Below, in pieces: positions 8,445 through 18,437 of a stretch of 64,000 bases of DNA. The notes beneath the pieces are model-generated. The model was not told where the DNA came from. It saw only the letters and a program-made list of their open reading frames with translations, and did not search any database. This stretch comes from Bordetella genomosp. 9 (GTDB taxonomy: Bacteria; Pseudomonadota; Gammaproteobacteria; Burkholderiales; Burkholderiaceae_B), in the NCBI RefSeq assembly GCF_002119725.1, contig NZ_CP021109.1, positions 248,001 through 312,000 of the forward strand. Direction: 5' to 3'. The translations under genes were made by a program, and so were the position numbers. Each line of letters starts with the position of its first letter. The stretch's first letter is position 1.

Positions 8445-9674
8445 ATGACCACCCGTCCCGCTCCCCTTACCGGCATTCGCGTCCTCGACCTGACCCGCGT
8501 GCTTGCCGGCCCCTGGTGCACCCAGAATCTCGCCGATCTGGGCGCGGAAGTCATCAAGATCGAACGGCCGGGCAGCGGCGACGATACGCGCGGCTGGGGG
8601 CCGCCGTATTTGAAGGATGCCGAGGGCAACGACACAACGGAAGCGGCCTACTATTTGTCCGCCAACCGCAACAAGCTTTCGGTGGCGCTGGACATCGCAT
8701 CGCCGCGCGGCGCCGAGCTGGTGCGCGAGCTCGCCATGCAAAGCGACATCCTGGTGGAAAACTTCAAGGTGGGCGGCCTGCGCAAGTACGGGCTGGACTA
8801 CGACAGCCTGAGCAAGGTCAATCCGCGCCTGATCTACTGTTCCATCACCGGATTCGGCCAGACCGGCCCCTACGCCAGCCGTCCCGGCTACGACTTCATG
8901 ATCCAGGGGATGGGCGGTTTGATGAGCATTACCGGCGAGCGCGACGACCTGCCGGGCGGCGGGCCGCAGAAAGCCGGCGTGGCCGTGGCCGATCTGATGA
9001 CCGGCATGTATTCCGCCGTGGGCATCCTGGCCGCCCTGTTCGAACGCGAGCGCAGCGGCAAGGGCCAGCATCTGGACATGGCGCTGCTGGACTGCCAGGT
9101 GGCGATGCTGGCCAACCAAAATCTGAACTACATGACATCCGGGGTCGCGCCGCGGCGCGCCGGCAATGCGCACCAGAACCTGGTGCCCTACCAGGTGTTC
9201 GCTGTGAGCGATGGCCACATGATCGTCGCCGTCGGCAACGACAGCCAGTTCCGTGCTTACTGCGGCGTGATCGGCATGCCCGAATTGGCCGACGATCCGC
9301 GCTTCGCGACCAACCCGGGCCGTGTCGTGAACCGCGAGGCGCTGGTGCCCATTCTGGCCGAACGCATGCTGCAGGGCGCGCGCGATCACTGGCTGGCGGA
9401 ACTGGAGCGCGTCGGCGTGCCGGCCGGCCCCATCAACACGCTGGACCAGGTGTATGAGGACCCGCAGGTGCGCTTCCGCCAGATGCGCCGCGATCTGCCG
9501 CATCCCGCCGCGGGCACGGTTCCCATGGCCGCGAGCCCGTTGCGCTTGTCGGGCAGTCCCGTCGAATATCGCCGTCCGCCTCCGATGCTCGGCGAACATA
9601 CCGAGCAGGTTCTGCGCGAGCGGCTGGGCCTGTCCGACAGCGACATCCAGGCGCTCGCGGGCGGCGCGGCCTGA
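8445..9674 (+). CDS. CaiB/BaiF family (class III) CoA-transferase
   Basis: A 409-aa class III CoA-transferase that moves CoA between a donor thioester and a carboxylic acid. It opens with the family start LTGIRVLDLTRVLAGPWCTQ, followed by LGAEVIKIERPGSGDDTRGW and the SITGFGQTGPYASRPGYDF segment that carries the catalytic Asp. The start was placed at 8445 because translation from there begins exactly at the family N-terminus; the frame is open 81 bases further up. It lies between an acyl-CoA dehydrogenase and a 3-hydroxyacyl-CoA dehydrogenase, so it probably activates the acid that those enzymes oxidise. Confidence 0.92.
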   Translation: MTTRPAPLTGIRVLDLTRVLAGPWCTQNLADLGAEVIKIERPGSGDDTRGWGPPYLKDAEGNDTTEAAYYLSANRNKLSVALDIASPRGAELVRELAMQSDILVENFKVGGLRKYGLDYDSLSKVNPRLIYCSITGFGQTGPYASRPGYDFMIQGMGGLMSITGERDDLPGGGPQKAGVAVADLMTGMYSAVGILAALFERERSGKGQHLDMALLDCQVAMLANQNLNYMTSGVAPRRAGNAHQNLVPYQVFAVSDGHMIVAVGNDSQFRAYCGVIGMPELADDPRFATNPGRVVNREALVPILAERMLQGARDHWLAELERVGVPAGPINTLDQVYEDPQVRFRQMRRDLPHPAAGTVPMAASPLRLSGSPVEYRRPPPMLGEHTEQVLRERLGLSDSDIQALAGGAA

Positions 9675-9805
9675 AGGCGCGATGTGACGGTGCGGGTTGC
9701 TCTGCAGGCGAGCGCGGCGGTCCGCCGTCGAAGATTCGGCCCGCCTCGATTGAGCGCCGCGCCGGGCCGGACACGAAGAGAACGAGCCAAGCAGGAGAGG
9801 AGCAA

Positions 9806-11320
9806 ATGACGGATATCACCACCATCGGCATCGTCGGCGCCGGGGCCATGGGGCGCGGCATTGCGCAGATCGCCGCGCAGGCCGGCCTGACGGTCCGCCT
9901 GTACGACGCCAGCAGCGACGCCGTTGCGGCGGCGCGCGGCGCGCTGGAGCAGACCTGGAACAAGCTGGCCGACAAGGGCAAGCTCAGCCGCGACGATGCC
10001 GGCGCCGCGCTTTCGCGCATCGTGACCGCCGCATCGCTGGAAGCGCTGGCCGATTGCCAGTTGGTCATCGAGGCCATCGTCGAGCGCCTGGACGTCAAGC
10101 GCGACGTCTTCACGCAATTGGAAGCCGTGGTCGCGGACGACTGCATCCTGGCGTCGAACACTTCTTCGCTGTCCATTACGGCCATCGCGGCGGTCTGCCG
10201 GCTGCCGCAACGCGTGGCCGGTTATCACTTCTTCAACCCCGTGCCGCTGATGAAGGTCGTCGAGGTCATCGACGGCCTGCGCACCGATCCCGTGGTGGGC
10301 GACCGGCTGTCCGAGCTGGCGCATCGCATGGGCCACACCGCGGTGCGCGCGCGCGATATGCCGGGCTTCATCGTCAATCACGCGGGCCGGGGCATGAACA
10401 CCGAAGGGCTGCGCGTGGCGCAGGAAGCAGTGGCCTCTTTCGCGCAGATAGACGCCATCATGCGGGAGCAAGCAGGCTTTCGCATGGGCCCGTTCGAGCT
10501 GATGGACCTGACGGCGCTGGACGTGTCCCATCCGGTCATGGAGTCCATCTACCGCCAGTTCTTCGACGAGCCGCGATTCCGCCCGTCGCCCATCACGACG
10601 GTGCGCTTGGCTGGCGGCCTGGTCGGCCGCAAGGCCGGTGAAGGTTTCTACCGCTATGCCGACGGCCATAAGCAGGCGCCGGCCGAGGCGGCCGCGCCGG
10701 CGTTGCCGCGCGGCTTGAAGGTGTGGGTCAGCGCCGTGCACCCGCAGGGGCACGACGCCGCGGTCGCGCTGATCGACGGACTGGGCCCGCATCGCGTGCA
10801 GGCCAGCGAGCCGCCGGACGACGCATTGATCGTGGTGACGCCCTATGGCGAAGACGTGTCGACCGCCGTGTTCACGCAGGGTCTGGATCCGGCGCGCACC
10901 GTGGGCCTGGACACCCTGCATGGTTTCGATCCCGCGCGCCGCCGCACGGTCATGACGTCGCCCGCCACGCTCGCGCCGTGGCGCGACGCCGCGCATGCCT
11001 TGTTCGCTACCGACGGCGCGCCCGTCAGCGTGATCGAAGACTCCCCGGGGTTCGTGGCGCAGCGCATTGTCGCCACCATCGTCAATATCGCCTGCGATAT
11101 CGCGCAGCAGCGCATCGCGACTGCCGGTGATATCGACAAGGCCGTGACGCTGGGGCTCGGCTATCCCATGGGGCCGCTCGCGATGGGGGATATCCTGGGC
11201 GCGGCGCGTATCCTGGAAATCCTGCGCAACATGGAACGCGTTACGGGCGACCCGCGGTATCGCCCCAGCCTGTGGCTGCAGCGGCGGGTGCAGCTCGGTA
11301 TGTCCTTGCTGGAAGGTTGA
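9806..11320 (+). CDS. 3-hydroxyacyl-CoA dehydrogenase, PaaH/PaaC type
   Basis: A 504-aa NAD-dependent dehydrogenase. The Rossmann motif GIVGAGAMGRGIAQIAAQAG is near residue 8, the catalytic His lies in AGYHFFNPVPLMKVVEV, and there are two C-terminal 3HCDH helical domains, the second starting near EDSPGFVAQRIVATIVNIAC. The length and duplicated domain match PaaH, the phenylacetate-pathway enzyme (about 500 aa), but no other paa gene is nearby, so a general beta-oxidation role with the upstream CoA-transferase and acyl-CoA dehydrogenase is more likely. A strong AGGAGAGGAG site precedes the ATG; 131 bp separate it from the CoA-transferase. Confidence 0.9.
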   Translation: MTDITTIGIVGAGAMGRGIAQIAAQAGLTVRLYDASSDAVAAARGALEQTWNKLADKGKLSRDDAGAALSRIVTAASLEALADCQLVIEAIVERLDVKRDVFTQLEAVVADDCILASNTSSLSITAIAAVCRLPQRVAGYHFFNPVPLMKVVEVIDGLRTDPVVGDRLSELAHRMGHTAVRARDMPGFIVNHAGRGMNTEGLRVAQEAVASFAQIDAIMREQAGFRMGPFELMDLTALDVSHPVMESIYRQFFDEPRFRPSPITTVRLAGGLVGRKAGEGFYRYADGHKQAPAEAAAPALPRGLKVWVSAVHPQGHDAAVALIDGLGPHRVQASEPPDDALIVVTPYGEDVSTAVFTQGLDPARTVGLDTLHGFDPARRRTVMTSPATLAPWRDAAHALFATDGAPVSVIEDSPGFVAQRIVATIVNIACDIAQQRIATAGDIDKAVTLGLGYPMGPLAMGDILGAARILEILRNMERVTGDPRYRPSLWLQRRVQLGMSLLEG

Positions 11321-11380
11321 GCGCGGCGCGGCCGCTTGCGGGCGCCCCGCGTCACGCGGCCGCGGGCCGGTATCGCGCGC

Positions 11381-12517
11381 TCAAAGCACCACAAGGTTGT
11401 CGCGGTGCACGAGCTCCGGCTCGGTCATGCTGCCCAGCAGCGCTTCGATGCGCGAAGAGGGCTGGCGCATGATGCGGCGGGTTTCCGACGAAGAATAGTT
11501 CACCAGACCGCGCGCGCATTCGCGCCCCTCGGTATCCAGGCACGCGATCACGTCGCCGCGCTCGAAATCGCCCTGGACGTCAATCACGCCGATCGGCAGC
11601 AGGCTTTTGCCTTCCTGCAACAGGGCGCGCACCGCGCCTTCGTCCAGCACGACGCGGCCGCGCAGACGCAGGTGGTCCGCCAGCCATTGCTTGCGCGCCG
11701 ACCACACCGGCAGCACGGCCCGCAATTCGCTGCCGATGCATTCGCCGCGTGACAGACGCACCAGCACGTCGCGCTCGCGGCCCGACGCAATGACGGTATG
11801 CGCGCCGCTGTGCGCGGCCCGCTTTGCGGCCAGCACCTTGGTCAGCATGCCGCCCGTTCCGATCCCGCTGCCCGCGCCGCCCGCCATGGCTTCCAACGCC
11901 GGGTCGCCGGCCTGGGCGTGCGCCACGAAACGGGCATCGGGGTCCTTGCGCGGGTCCGCTTCGTACAGGCCGCGCTGATCCGTCAGGATGATCAGGGCGT
12001 CTGCTTCGATCAGGTTCGTCACCAGGGCGCCGAGCGTATCGTTGTCGCCGAAGCGGATCTCATCGGTGACCACCGTGTCGTTTTCATTGACGATGGGCAC
12101 CACACCCAGCCGCAGCAGCGCGAACAGGGTGGACCGCGCGTTCAGATAGCGGCGCCGGTCGGCCAGGTCTTCGTGAGTCAGCAGCACTTGCGCCGTGCGC
12201 AGGCCGTGCTCGGCGAAGGCGGCTTCATAGGCCTGCGCCAAGCCCATCTGCCCGACCGCGGCGGCCGCCTGCAGTTCATGCATGGCCGCCGGCCGCTTGC
12301 GCCACCCCAGGCGCGCCATGCCCTCGGCGATGGCGCCGCTGGAAACCAGCACGATCTGCTTGCCCTGCTGACGCAGGGCGGCGATTTGCTGCGCCCAATG
12401 TGCGACGGCCGCGCGGTCCAAGCCGCGGCCTTCATTGGTGACGAGCGTGGAACCTACCTTGGCCACCAGCCTGTGGGCGGCGGCGATGACGGAAACGGCG
12501 TTGGTGTCGGCGGTCAT
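11381..12517 (-). CDS. proB: Glutamate 5-kinase ProB
   Basis: A 378-aa kinase that phosphorylates glutamate in the first step of proline synthesis. The amino-acid kinase domain starts [18 protein letters not shown] and includes [32 protein letters not shown] and the [18 protein letters not shown] loop; a C-terminal PUA domain follows (from about residue 275). The frame is open upstream, but the ATG at 12517 gives the normal family length. It lies 74 bp downstream of obg on the same strand, an arrangement common in Burkholderiales. Confidence 0.94.
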   Translation of the reverse strand: MTADTNAVSVIAAAHRLVAKVGSTLVTNEGRGLDRAAVAHWAQQIAALRQQGKQIVLVSSGAIAEGMARLGWRKRPAAMHELQAAAAVGQMGLAQAYEAAFAEHGLRTAQVLLTHEDLADRRRYLNARSTLFALLRLGVVPIVNENDTVVTDEIRFGDNDTLGALVTNLIEADALIILTDQRGLYEADPRKDPDARFVAHAQAGDPALEAMAGGAGSGIGTGGMLTKVLAAKRAAHSGAHTVIASGRERDVLVRLSRGECIGSELRAVLPVWSARKQWLADHLRLRGRVVLDEGAVRALLQEGKSLLPIGVIDVQGDFERGDVIACLDTEGRECARGLVNYSSSETRRIMRQPSSRIEALLGSMTEPELVHRDNLVVL

Positions 12518-12591
12518 GACGGGTGCCGGGACGGCGGCGGATATCGGTCGCAAAGATCGCGGCGCGCGCCGCGAAAGATTGCGATTATGGC

Positions 12592-13785
<1,194 letters not shown>

Positions 13786-13790
13786 TCATT

Positions 13791-13824
13791 AAAACAAAAA
13801 GCCCTGCCGCACGCGACAGGGCTC
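13791..13824 (-). terminator. Terminator after rplU-rpmA
   Basis: On the minus strand AGCCCTG pairs with CAGGGCT (13800-13806 with 13817-13823) and is followed by a T-rich run (TTTTTGTTTT). It lies 30 bp after the rpmA stop and 60 bp before obg, so it probably attenuates rather than fully separates transcription into obg. Confidence 0.75.
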
Positions 13825-13853
13825 TTTGCGGTGCGGGATCGAAGATCCTGCGC

Positions 13854-14114
13854 TTATTCGGCAGCGACGATCGATACCGTTTTCTTGTTCAGCGCGCCTT
13901 TGGTGGCGAACTGGACCTTGCCGTCGACCAGCGCGTACAGCGTGTGGTCCTTGCCCATGCCGACGTTCACGCCGGGGTGGACACGGGTGCCGCGCTGACG
14001 CACGATGATCGAGCCGGCCGGGATCAGTTGACCGCCGAAGGCCTTGACGCCCAGTCGCTTCGATTCTGAATCGCGACCGTTCCGCGTAGAGCCGCCGCCC
14101 TTTTTCTGTGCCAT
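13854..14114 (-). CDS. rpmA: 50S ribosomal protein L27
   Basis: An 86-aa protein of the large subunit located near the peptidyl-transferase centre. The sequence [20 protein letters not shown] at the N-terminus and [19 protein letters not shown] in the middle are unmistakable L27. It follows rplU by 34 bp and is co-transcribed with it. Confidence 0.97.
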   Translation of the reverse strand: MAQKKGGGSTRNGRDSESKRLGVKAFGGQLIPAGSIIVRQRGTRVHPGVNVGMGKDHTLYALVDGKVQFATKGALNKKTVSIVAAE

Positions 14115-14148
14115 GTTGAATAGCTCCTGCTATGGATACCGGTGCGCG

Positions 14149-14460
14149 TCAGGCCGTGATGGCCTCGATGCGGATCTCGGTGTAGTTTTGACGGTGGCCC
14201 TGATGCTTCTGATAGTGCTTGCGACGGCGCATCTTGAAGATCTTGACCTTGTCGTGCCTGCCATGCGCAAGAACGGTCGCCTTGACCACAGCGCCGGCGA
14301 CGATGGGCGTACCAATCTTCAGCTGGTCGCCTTCGCCCACGGACAGCACCTGGTCCAGGGTGATTTCTTGCCCAATGTCAGCAGGTATCTGTTCTACCTT
14401 GAGTTTTTCGCCGGCTGCGACGCGATACTGCTTGCCGCCGGTTTTTATGACCGCGTACAT
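14149..14460 (-). CDS. rplU: 50S ribosomal protein L21
   Basis: A 103-aa protein that binds 23S rRNA. It begins [20 protein letters not shown] and ends with the L21 signature [20 protein letters not shown]. An AGGAAA site precedes the ATG, and a consensus promoter lies upstream at 14508-14536. It is the first gene of the rplU-rpmA unit, divergent from ispB. Confidence 0.97.
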   Translation of the reverse strand: MYAVIKTGGKQYRVAAGEKLKVEQIPADIGQEITLDQVLSVGEGDQLKIGTPIVAGAVVKATVLAHGRHDKVKIFKMRRRKHYQKHQGHRQNYTEIRIEAITA

Positions 14461-14918
14461 GGGTAATTTCCTATAAGTTGATCAGCGCACAAAACGCTGA
14501 ACTCGCAATTCTATCCCGCCGTGGCCGCGAAGTCAAAAAGTCCAGGCAGGGCAAGCAGTTACGCATCCTGGTGCGGCGCCGCCTGGGGCGGATCCCGGCA
14601 ACATAGCTACCGGGCTTCCTCTCTTTTCAGCTGCTCGCCGGCGGGCGCCTTGCGCTGCATCGGCGCGGCTGCGCAGCGCCGCCCGCACCAGCCGCCCGGC
14701 GCCCATCGGCCGATCGGAGCCGTCCGCACCGCCCGGCGCCCGATCAGCGGGTTTACGCTTGCGCGTGGCCGTTTACCGATGCGCGAGACGCGTTGAACAG
14801 CGGTGTTCCGCCAAGGTGACACCGTATAATTGGCGCCGACCCCGGTCGGCTTGCATGGCGGGCGCGGGCCCCGCGATAAGAGCCACGACGGCTCGTCTTC
14901 TGATCACCCGGACACGTC
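14461..14918. other. Gene-free divergent promoter region, rplU / ispB
   Basis: This 458-bp gap holds the rplU promoter at its left end and, on the plus strand, a TATAAT -10 box at 14825-14830 about 90 bp before ispB; a convincing -35 box at the right spacing is not visible (TGTTCC at 14804 is the nearest). The middle is GC-rich with several CGGCG-type inverted repeats and no credible gene. Confidence 0.6.
14508..14536 (-). promoter_or_regulatory. Sigma-70 promoter of rplU-rpmA
   Basis: On the minus strand TTGACT (14531-14536) and TAGAAT (14508-14513) are exactly 17 bases apart, a near-consensus promoter. The transcript would start about 40 bases before the rplU ATG. Confidence 0.8.
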
Positions 14919-15884
14919 TTGAATCTCCCCGAGCTTATTGCACCCATTGCCGACGACATGAAAGCGGTCGACGCCGTGATCCGCGCGCGACTGAATTCCG
15001 ACGTGGTGCTCATCCGCACCATCGGCGATTACATCGTCGGGGCCGGCGGCAAGCGCATGCGGCCGGCATTGCTGCTCATGATCGCCCGCGCGCTCGGCTA
15101 CACCGGCACGCATCACCACACGCTGGCGGCGGTCGTGGAGTTCATCCACACCGCCACGCTGCTGCACGATGATGTGGTGGACGAGTCCGACCTGCGCCGT
15201 GGCCGCGAAACGGCCAATGCCGTCTTCGGCAATGCGGCCAGCGTGCTCGTGGGCGACTACCTGTATTCACGGTCCTTCGAGATGATGGTGGACGTGGATT
15301 CCATGCGGGTCATGGCCATCCTGTCGCAGGCCACCACCGTGATCGCCGAAGGCGAGGTGCTGCAACTTTTGAACGTGCACGATCCCGAGGTCTCGCAGGA
15401 GCGCTACCTGCAGGTCGTGCGCTATAAGACCGCCAAGCTGTTCGAAGCCGCCGCCCAGGTGGGCGCCGTGCTGGCCGGTGCCACGCCCGAGCAGGAGCAG
15501 GCCGCCGCGGCCTACGGCCGCCACATCGGCACCGCCTTTCAGCTGGTGGACGACGTGCTCGATTACAGCGGCGACGCTGCCGCCCTGGGCAAGAACGTCG
15601 GCGACGATTTGCGCGAAGGCAAGCCCACGCTGCCGTTGATCCGCGTGATGGAAGTCGGCACGCCGGCGCAGCGCGAGCTGGTCCGCAAGGCCATCGAAAC
15701 CGGCGATGCCGACTTCGAAGCCGTCGCCGCCGCCATCCGCGCCACCGACGCCCTGGCCCATGCCATGGAAGCCGCCCGCGCCGAAGCCGAGCTGGCCCGC
15801 CAGGCCCTGGCGGCCTACCCGATTTCCGTTTATCAGCAATCCCTGCTAGAATTCTGCGCTTTCGCGGTAAACCGCGATCGCTGA
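14919..15884 (+). CDS. ispB: Polyprenyl (octaprenyl) diphosphate synthase IspB
   Basis: A 321-aa trans-prenyltransferase that makes the side chain of ubiquinone. The first Asp-rich motif is LLHDDVVDESDLRRG and the second is LVDDVLDYSGD; GGKRMRPAL is the isopentenyl-diphosphate binding segment. The chosen start is a TTG at 14919, which gives the usual N-terminus; an ATG at 14958 would shorten it by 13 residues. It is divergent from rplU-rpmA, as in many proteobacteria, and the tRNA-Pro gene begins 11 bases after its stop. Product chain length (octaprenyl) is inferred from family. Confidence 0.94.
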   Translation: MNLPELIAPIADDMKAVDAVIRARLNSDVVLIRTIGDYIVGAGGKRMRPALLLMIARALGYTGTHHHTLAAVVEFIHTATLLHDDVVDESDLRRGRETANAVFGNAASVLVGDYLYSRSFEMMVDVDSMRVMAILSQATTVIAEGEVLQLLNVHDPEVSQERYLQVVRYKTAKLFEAAAQVGAVLAGATPEQEQAAAAYGRHIGTAFQLVDDVLDYSGDAAALGKNVGDDLREGKPTLPLIRVMEVGTPAQRELVRKAIETGDADFEAVAAAIRATDALAHAMEAARAEAELARQALAAYPISVYQQSLLEFCAFAVNRDR

Positions 15885-15895
15885 CACAGTCAGAA

Positions 15896-15972
<77 letters not shown>

Positions 15973-16000
15973 ATGCCATACATTGGTCATTCCCGATTTG

Positions 16001-16036
16001 AAAGGTCCTGCCGCTTGATGGCTGCAGGGCCTTTTT
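16001..16036 (+). terminator. Terminator after ispB-tRNA-Pro
   Basis: GGTCCTGC and GCAGGGCC form a stem around a short loop, preceded by AAA and followed by TTTTT (16032-16036). It lies about 30 bases beyond the tRNA 3' end. Confidence 0.7.
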
Positions 16037-16256
16037 CGTTTTTCGGTTTCTCGTTTTCCGGTTTCTCGCTCTCCCGTTTTTCGCTTTCCCCCTTCGGCGC
16101 CGTCCGGGTCCGGGCCGGCAGCGCCCGTCGTCCCGGGCCTTCCCCCGCTTCGGGCGGCTCCCGTCTTGGCCCAACCCTGTTCGGCTGCCATTCAACCCGC
16201 CGGCAGTATCATCCGCCGCAAGCCGGCCGGACGAGCCGAGGTTGAAGGAGCAAGCC

Positions 16257-17036
16257 ATGGCGCAAGACAAGTGGTCTTCCAAGCAGTATCTGAAGTTCGA
16301 GAACGAACGTACGCGCCCCGTGCGCGATCTGCTGGTGGCGGTGCCGGTCACGGCGCCCCGCCAGGTCGTCGACCTTGGATGCGGTCCGGGCAACTCGACG
16401 GAGGTGCTGGCGCAACGCTTTCCCTCGGCAAGCATTGCGGGACTGGACAGCTCCGCCGACATGATCGAAGCCGCCCGCAAGCGCATGCCGCAAGTGCAGT
16501 TCGAGGTGGCGGACATCCTGACCTGGCAGGCCCCAGGTCCTTACGACGTGATCCTGTCCAACGCGGTGTTCCAATGGGTCCCCGGGCATGAAACGCTGTT
16601 CCCGGCGTTGGCCGGCAAGCTCGCCGAAGGAGGCAGCGTGGCGATCCAGATGCCCGACACGCAGGAAGAGCCGCCGCATCGCATGATGCGCGAACTGGCG
16701 GCGCAGGGGCCCTGGGCGGACAAGTTGAAATCCGTCAGCCAGGCGCGAACTGCGCTCAGGTCCGCGGATTGGTACTACGGCTTGCTGGCGCCGCATTGCA
16801 GCCAGGTCGATATCTGGCGCACCACCTACTACCACGTCCTCGAAGACGGCCCGTCCGCGATCGTGGAGTGGTTCAAGGGCAGCGCGCTGCGGCCCTTCCT
16901 GGACCCCCTGGACGAGACCGAACGGCGGGACTACCTGAATCGCTATACCGAAATGATCGCGAAGGCATATCCGCCGCTTCAAAACGGCGCGGTACTGCTG
17001 CCGTTCCCGCGCCTGTTCATCGTCGCAACGCGCTGA
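16257..17036 (+). CDS. tam: Trans-aconitate 2-methyltransferase
   Basis: A 259-aa SAM-dependent methyltransferase that esterifies trans-aconitate, an inhibitory by-product of the citric-acid cycle. The SAM motif is VVDLGCGPGNSTEVLAQRFP, and the family-specific stretches DVILSNAVFQWVPGHE, WYYGLLAPHCSQVDIWRTTY and VEWFKGSALRPFLDPL match Tam closely (E. coli Tam is 252 aa). The ATG at 16257 was chosen over an upstream TTG because GAAGGAG ends 6 bases before it. Confidence 0.9.
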   Translation: MAQDKWSSKQYLKFENERTRPVRDLLVAVPVTAPRQVVDLGCGPGNSTEVLAQRFPSASIAGLDSSADMIEAARKRMPQVQFEVADILTWQAPGPYDVILSNAVFQWVPGHETLFPALAGKLAEGGSVAIQMPDTQEEPPHRMMRELAAQGPWADKLKSVSQARTALRSADWYYGLLAPHCSQVDIWRTTYYHVLEDGPSAIVEWFKGSALRPFLDPLDETERRDYLNRYTEMIAKAYPPLQNGAVLLPFPRLFIVATR

Positions 17037-17106
17037 CACTGACAAGCGATGCCCGCAGCGGCGCCCGCGATGGCGCCGCTCGGTGACCGTTCGATCGCTC
17101 TCCCCA

Positions 17107-17451
17107 TTACCCGCCGCAGCACTGGCTGGCGCGCTCCTTGATGGCGGGCGCCAGGCGTTCGAAGGCGATCAGGTAGATGGCGCCTTCGGTGGGCGATGCA
17201 ACGGACCCGTGCACCGTCCCGCCGGGCAGGTCGATGACGTCGCCCTTGCGGCAGACGTGCTCGACACCATCGGCGTACACCGTCAACGTGCCGTCGACGA
17301 TGATCAGGGTTTCGTCCGTGGGGTGGCTGTGCGTGCGATGCTCCTTGCCGGGCGCGTCGCGCTGCAGTTCGATGCAGCCCTGTTGCGGCAGCAGCACGCG
17401 CAGGTCGTGGGCCAGGTCGATATCGCCGAGCAATCCCTTGATGACTTCCAT
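17107..17451 (-). CDS. Cupin domain protein
   Basis: A 114-aa single-domain cupin. The two cupin motifs are visible: HSHPTDETLIIVDGTLTVYA (motif 1) and GDVIDLPGGTVHGSVA (motif 2), with His residues able to bind a metal. The C-terminus ends in a Cys-Cys-Gly-Gly tail. The start at 17451 follows an AGG-containing site; the frame is open 38 codons further up. Function is unknown; small cupins of this kind may be dioxygenases, isomerases or ligand sensors. It is convergent with tam. Confidence 0.75.
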   Translation of the reverse strand: MEVIKGLLGDIDLAHDLRVLLPQQGCIELQRDAPGKEHRTHSHPTDETLIIVDGTLTVYADGVEHVCRKGDVIDLPGGTVHGSVASPTEGAIYLIAFERLAPAIKERASQCCGG

Positions 17452-17565
17452 GTGAACCTCGCTGAATGAATGGCCGATCCCTCGGAAGAATCGCGCCTTT
17501 GACCGGATGAGTGGTTCCGCTTGCGCAAAGCGCGCCGCGCGCGTCATGGATCCCAAGTCGCGCAC

Positions 17566-18312
17566 TCAAACCTCGGACGCCAACGCAGCCGCGCGCATGG
17601 CGTGAAACGGGCAGCCCGTGGCCGGACGGTTGTCGTCGCCCAGGAAGTACTGCTTGTATTCCCGGTTGGACGGATCGCCATAGGCGCCGAGGTCGGAGGA
17701 CGGCGGGATCATGTCGTACGCCAGCAGCCGTTCGCGCACCTTCGCAACGCTGGCGTCGCGGGCTTTCTTGCTGCCCAGGATGTGGTCGAAGACCCAGCGC
17801 GGCTGGAAGGTGATCATGAACGAGCTGGACCGGCGGCTTTGCCGCTGGACGTGCGCGGGCGTGTTGCACACCACGAAGATCGGTTCGCCGGCGAAACAGA
17901 ATTCCCACATCGGCGCATCGAGTTCGGCGGGGATGTCAGCCGGCCACTCATGCCGGTCCAGCGCGGACAGGCGATCGAGCAAGGCCCAGAAGCGGGCGCG
18001 ATAGGCTTCCAGCGTGGCCAGCGCGCGCGGCCGGAAAAACACGACGAGCGACGTGTTGGGGCCGAAGCTGCGGGCCTGCGAAAGATAGTCGCGCAGGTTG
18101 GAAGCCAGGCGCTCGGCGTCGTCGTCGTCAAGGAAGAGATAACGCAACTGGTCCGCGCGGTAGCCTGCGACGCCGAAGATGCACGGGAAGGCGCGCGTAT
18201 CGTTGTCGAGCGTGCCGGCGAGCTCCTGGAATAGAACCGCCTGCCAGCTGCCCGCGGCGTGGCGTTGTTGAACTTCGGAACGGCTGAGATAGTCTTTCAC
18301 GGCGTTGTCCAC
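17566..18312 (-). CDS. YqcI/YcgG family protein
   Basis: About 248 aa if the GTG at 18312 is the start; no ATG is available in the conserved part, so the start is uncertain. The sequence shows the YqcI/YcgG family pattern: FPCIFGVAGYRADQLRYLFL near the start, SLVVFFRPRA, WEFCFAGEPIFVVCNTPAH in the middle, FNPRW-like FQPRWVFDHI, and the diagnostic LGAYGDPSNREYKQYFLGDD followed by CPFH near the end. Biochemical function is unknown to me. It lies 125 bp downstream of an MFS gene on the same strand, so YcgG, MFS and the GNAT-like gene may form one operon. Confidence 0.75.
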   Translation of the reverse strand: MDNAVKDYLSRSEVQQRHAAGSWQAVLFQELAGTLDNDTRAFPCIFGVAGYRADQLRYLFLDDDDAERLASNLRDYLSQARSFGPNTSLVVFFRPRALATLEAYRARFWALLDRLSALDRHEWPADIPAELDAPMWEFCFAGEPIFVVCNTPAHVQRQSRRSSSFMITFQPRWVFDHILGSKKARDASVAKVRERLLAYDMIPPSSDLGAYGDPSNREYKQYFLGDDNRPATGCPFHAMRAAALASEV

Positions 18313-18437
18313 CCATTCAGGTTGAGGGAAATGAATCGACTTGCCATGACGTGCGCGCGGCGCGACGCCGCATCGGCACGAGTGAGGGGGCTGGGGCCTG
18401 TCAACGCATGCTAGGCATCTTCCGGTGTCAACAGTCC

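Noticed and set aside
17057..17080. Hairpin AGCGGCGC/GCGCCGCT between tam and the cupin gene
   Set aside because: A plain GC-rich stem without U run; not distinguishable from background in this genome.
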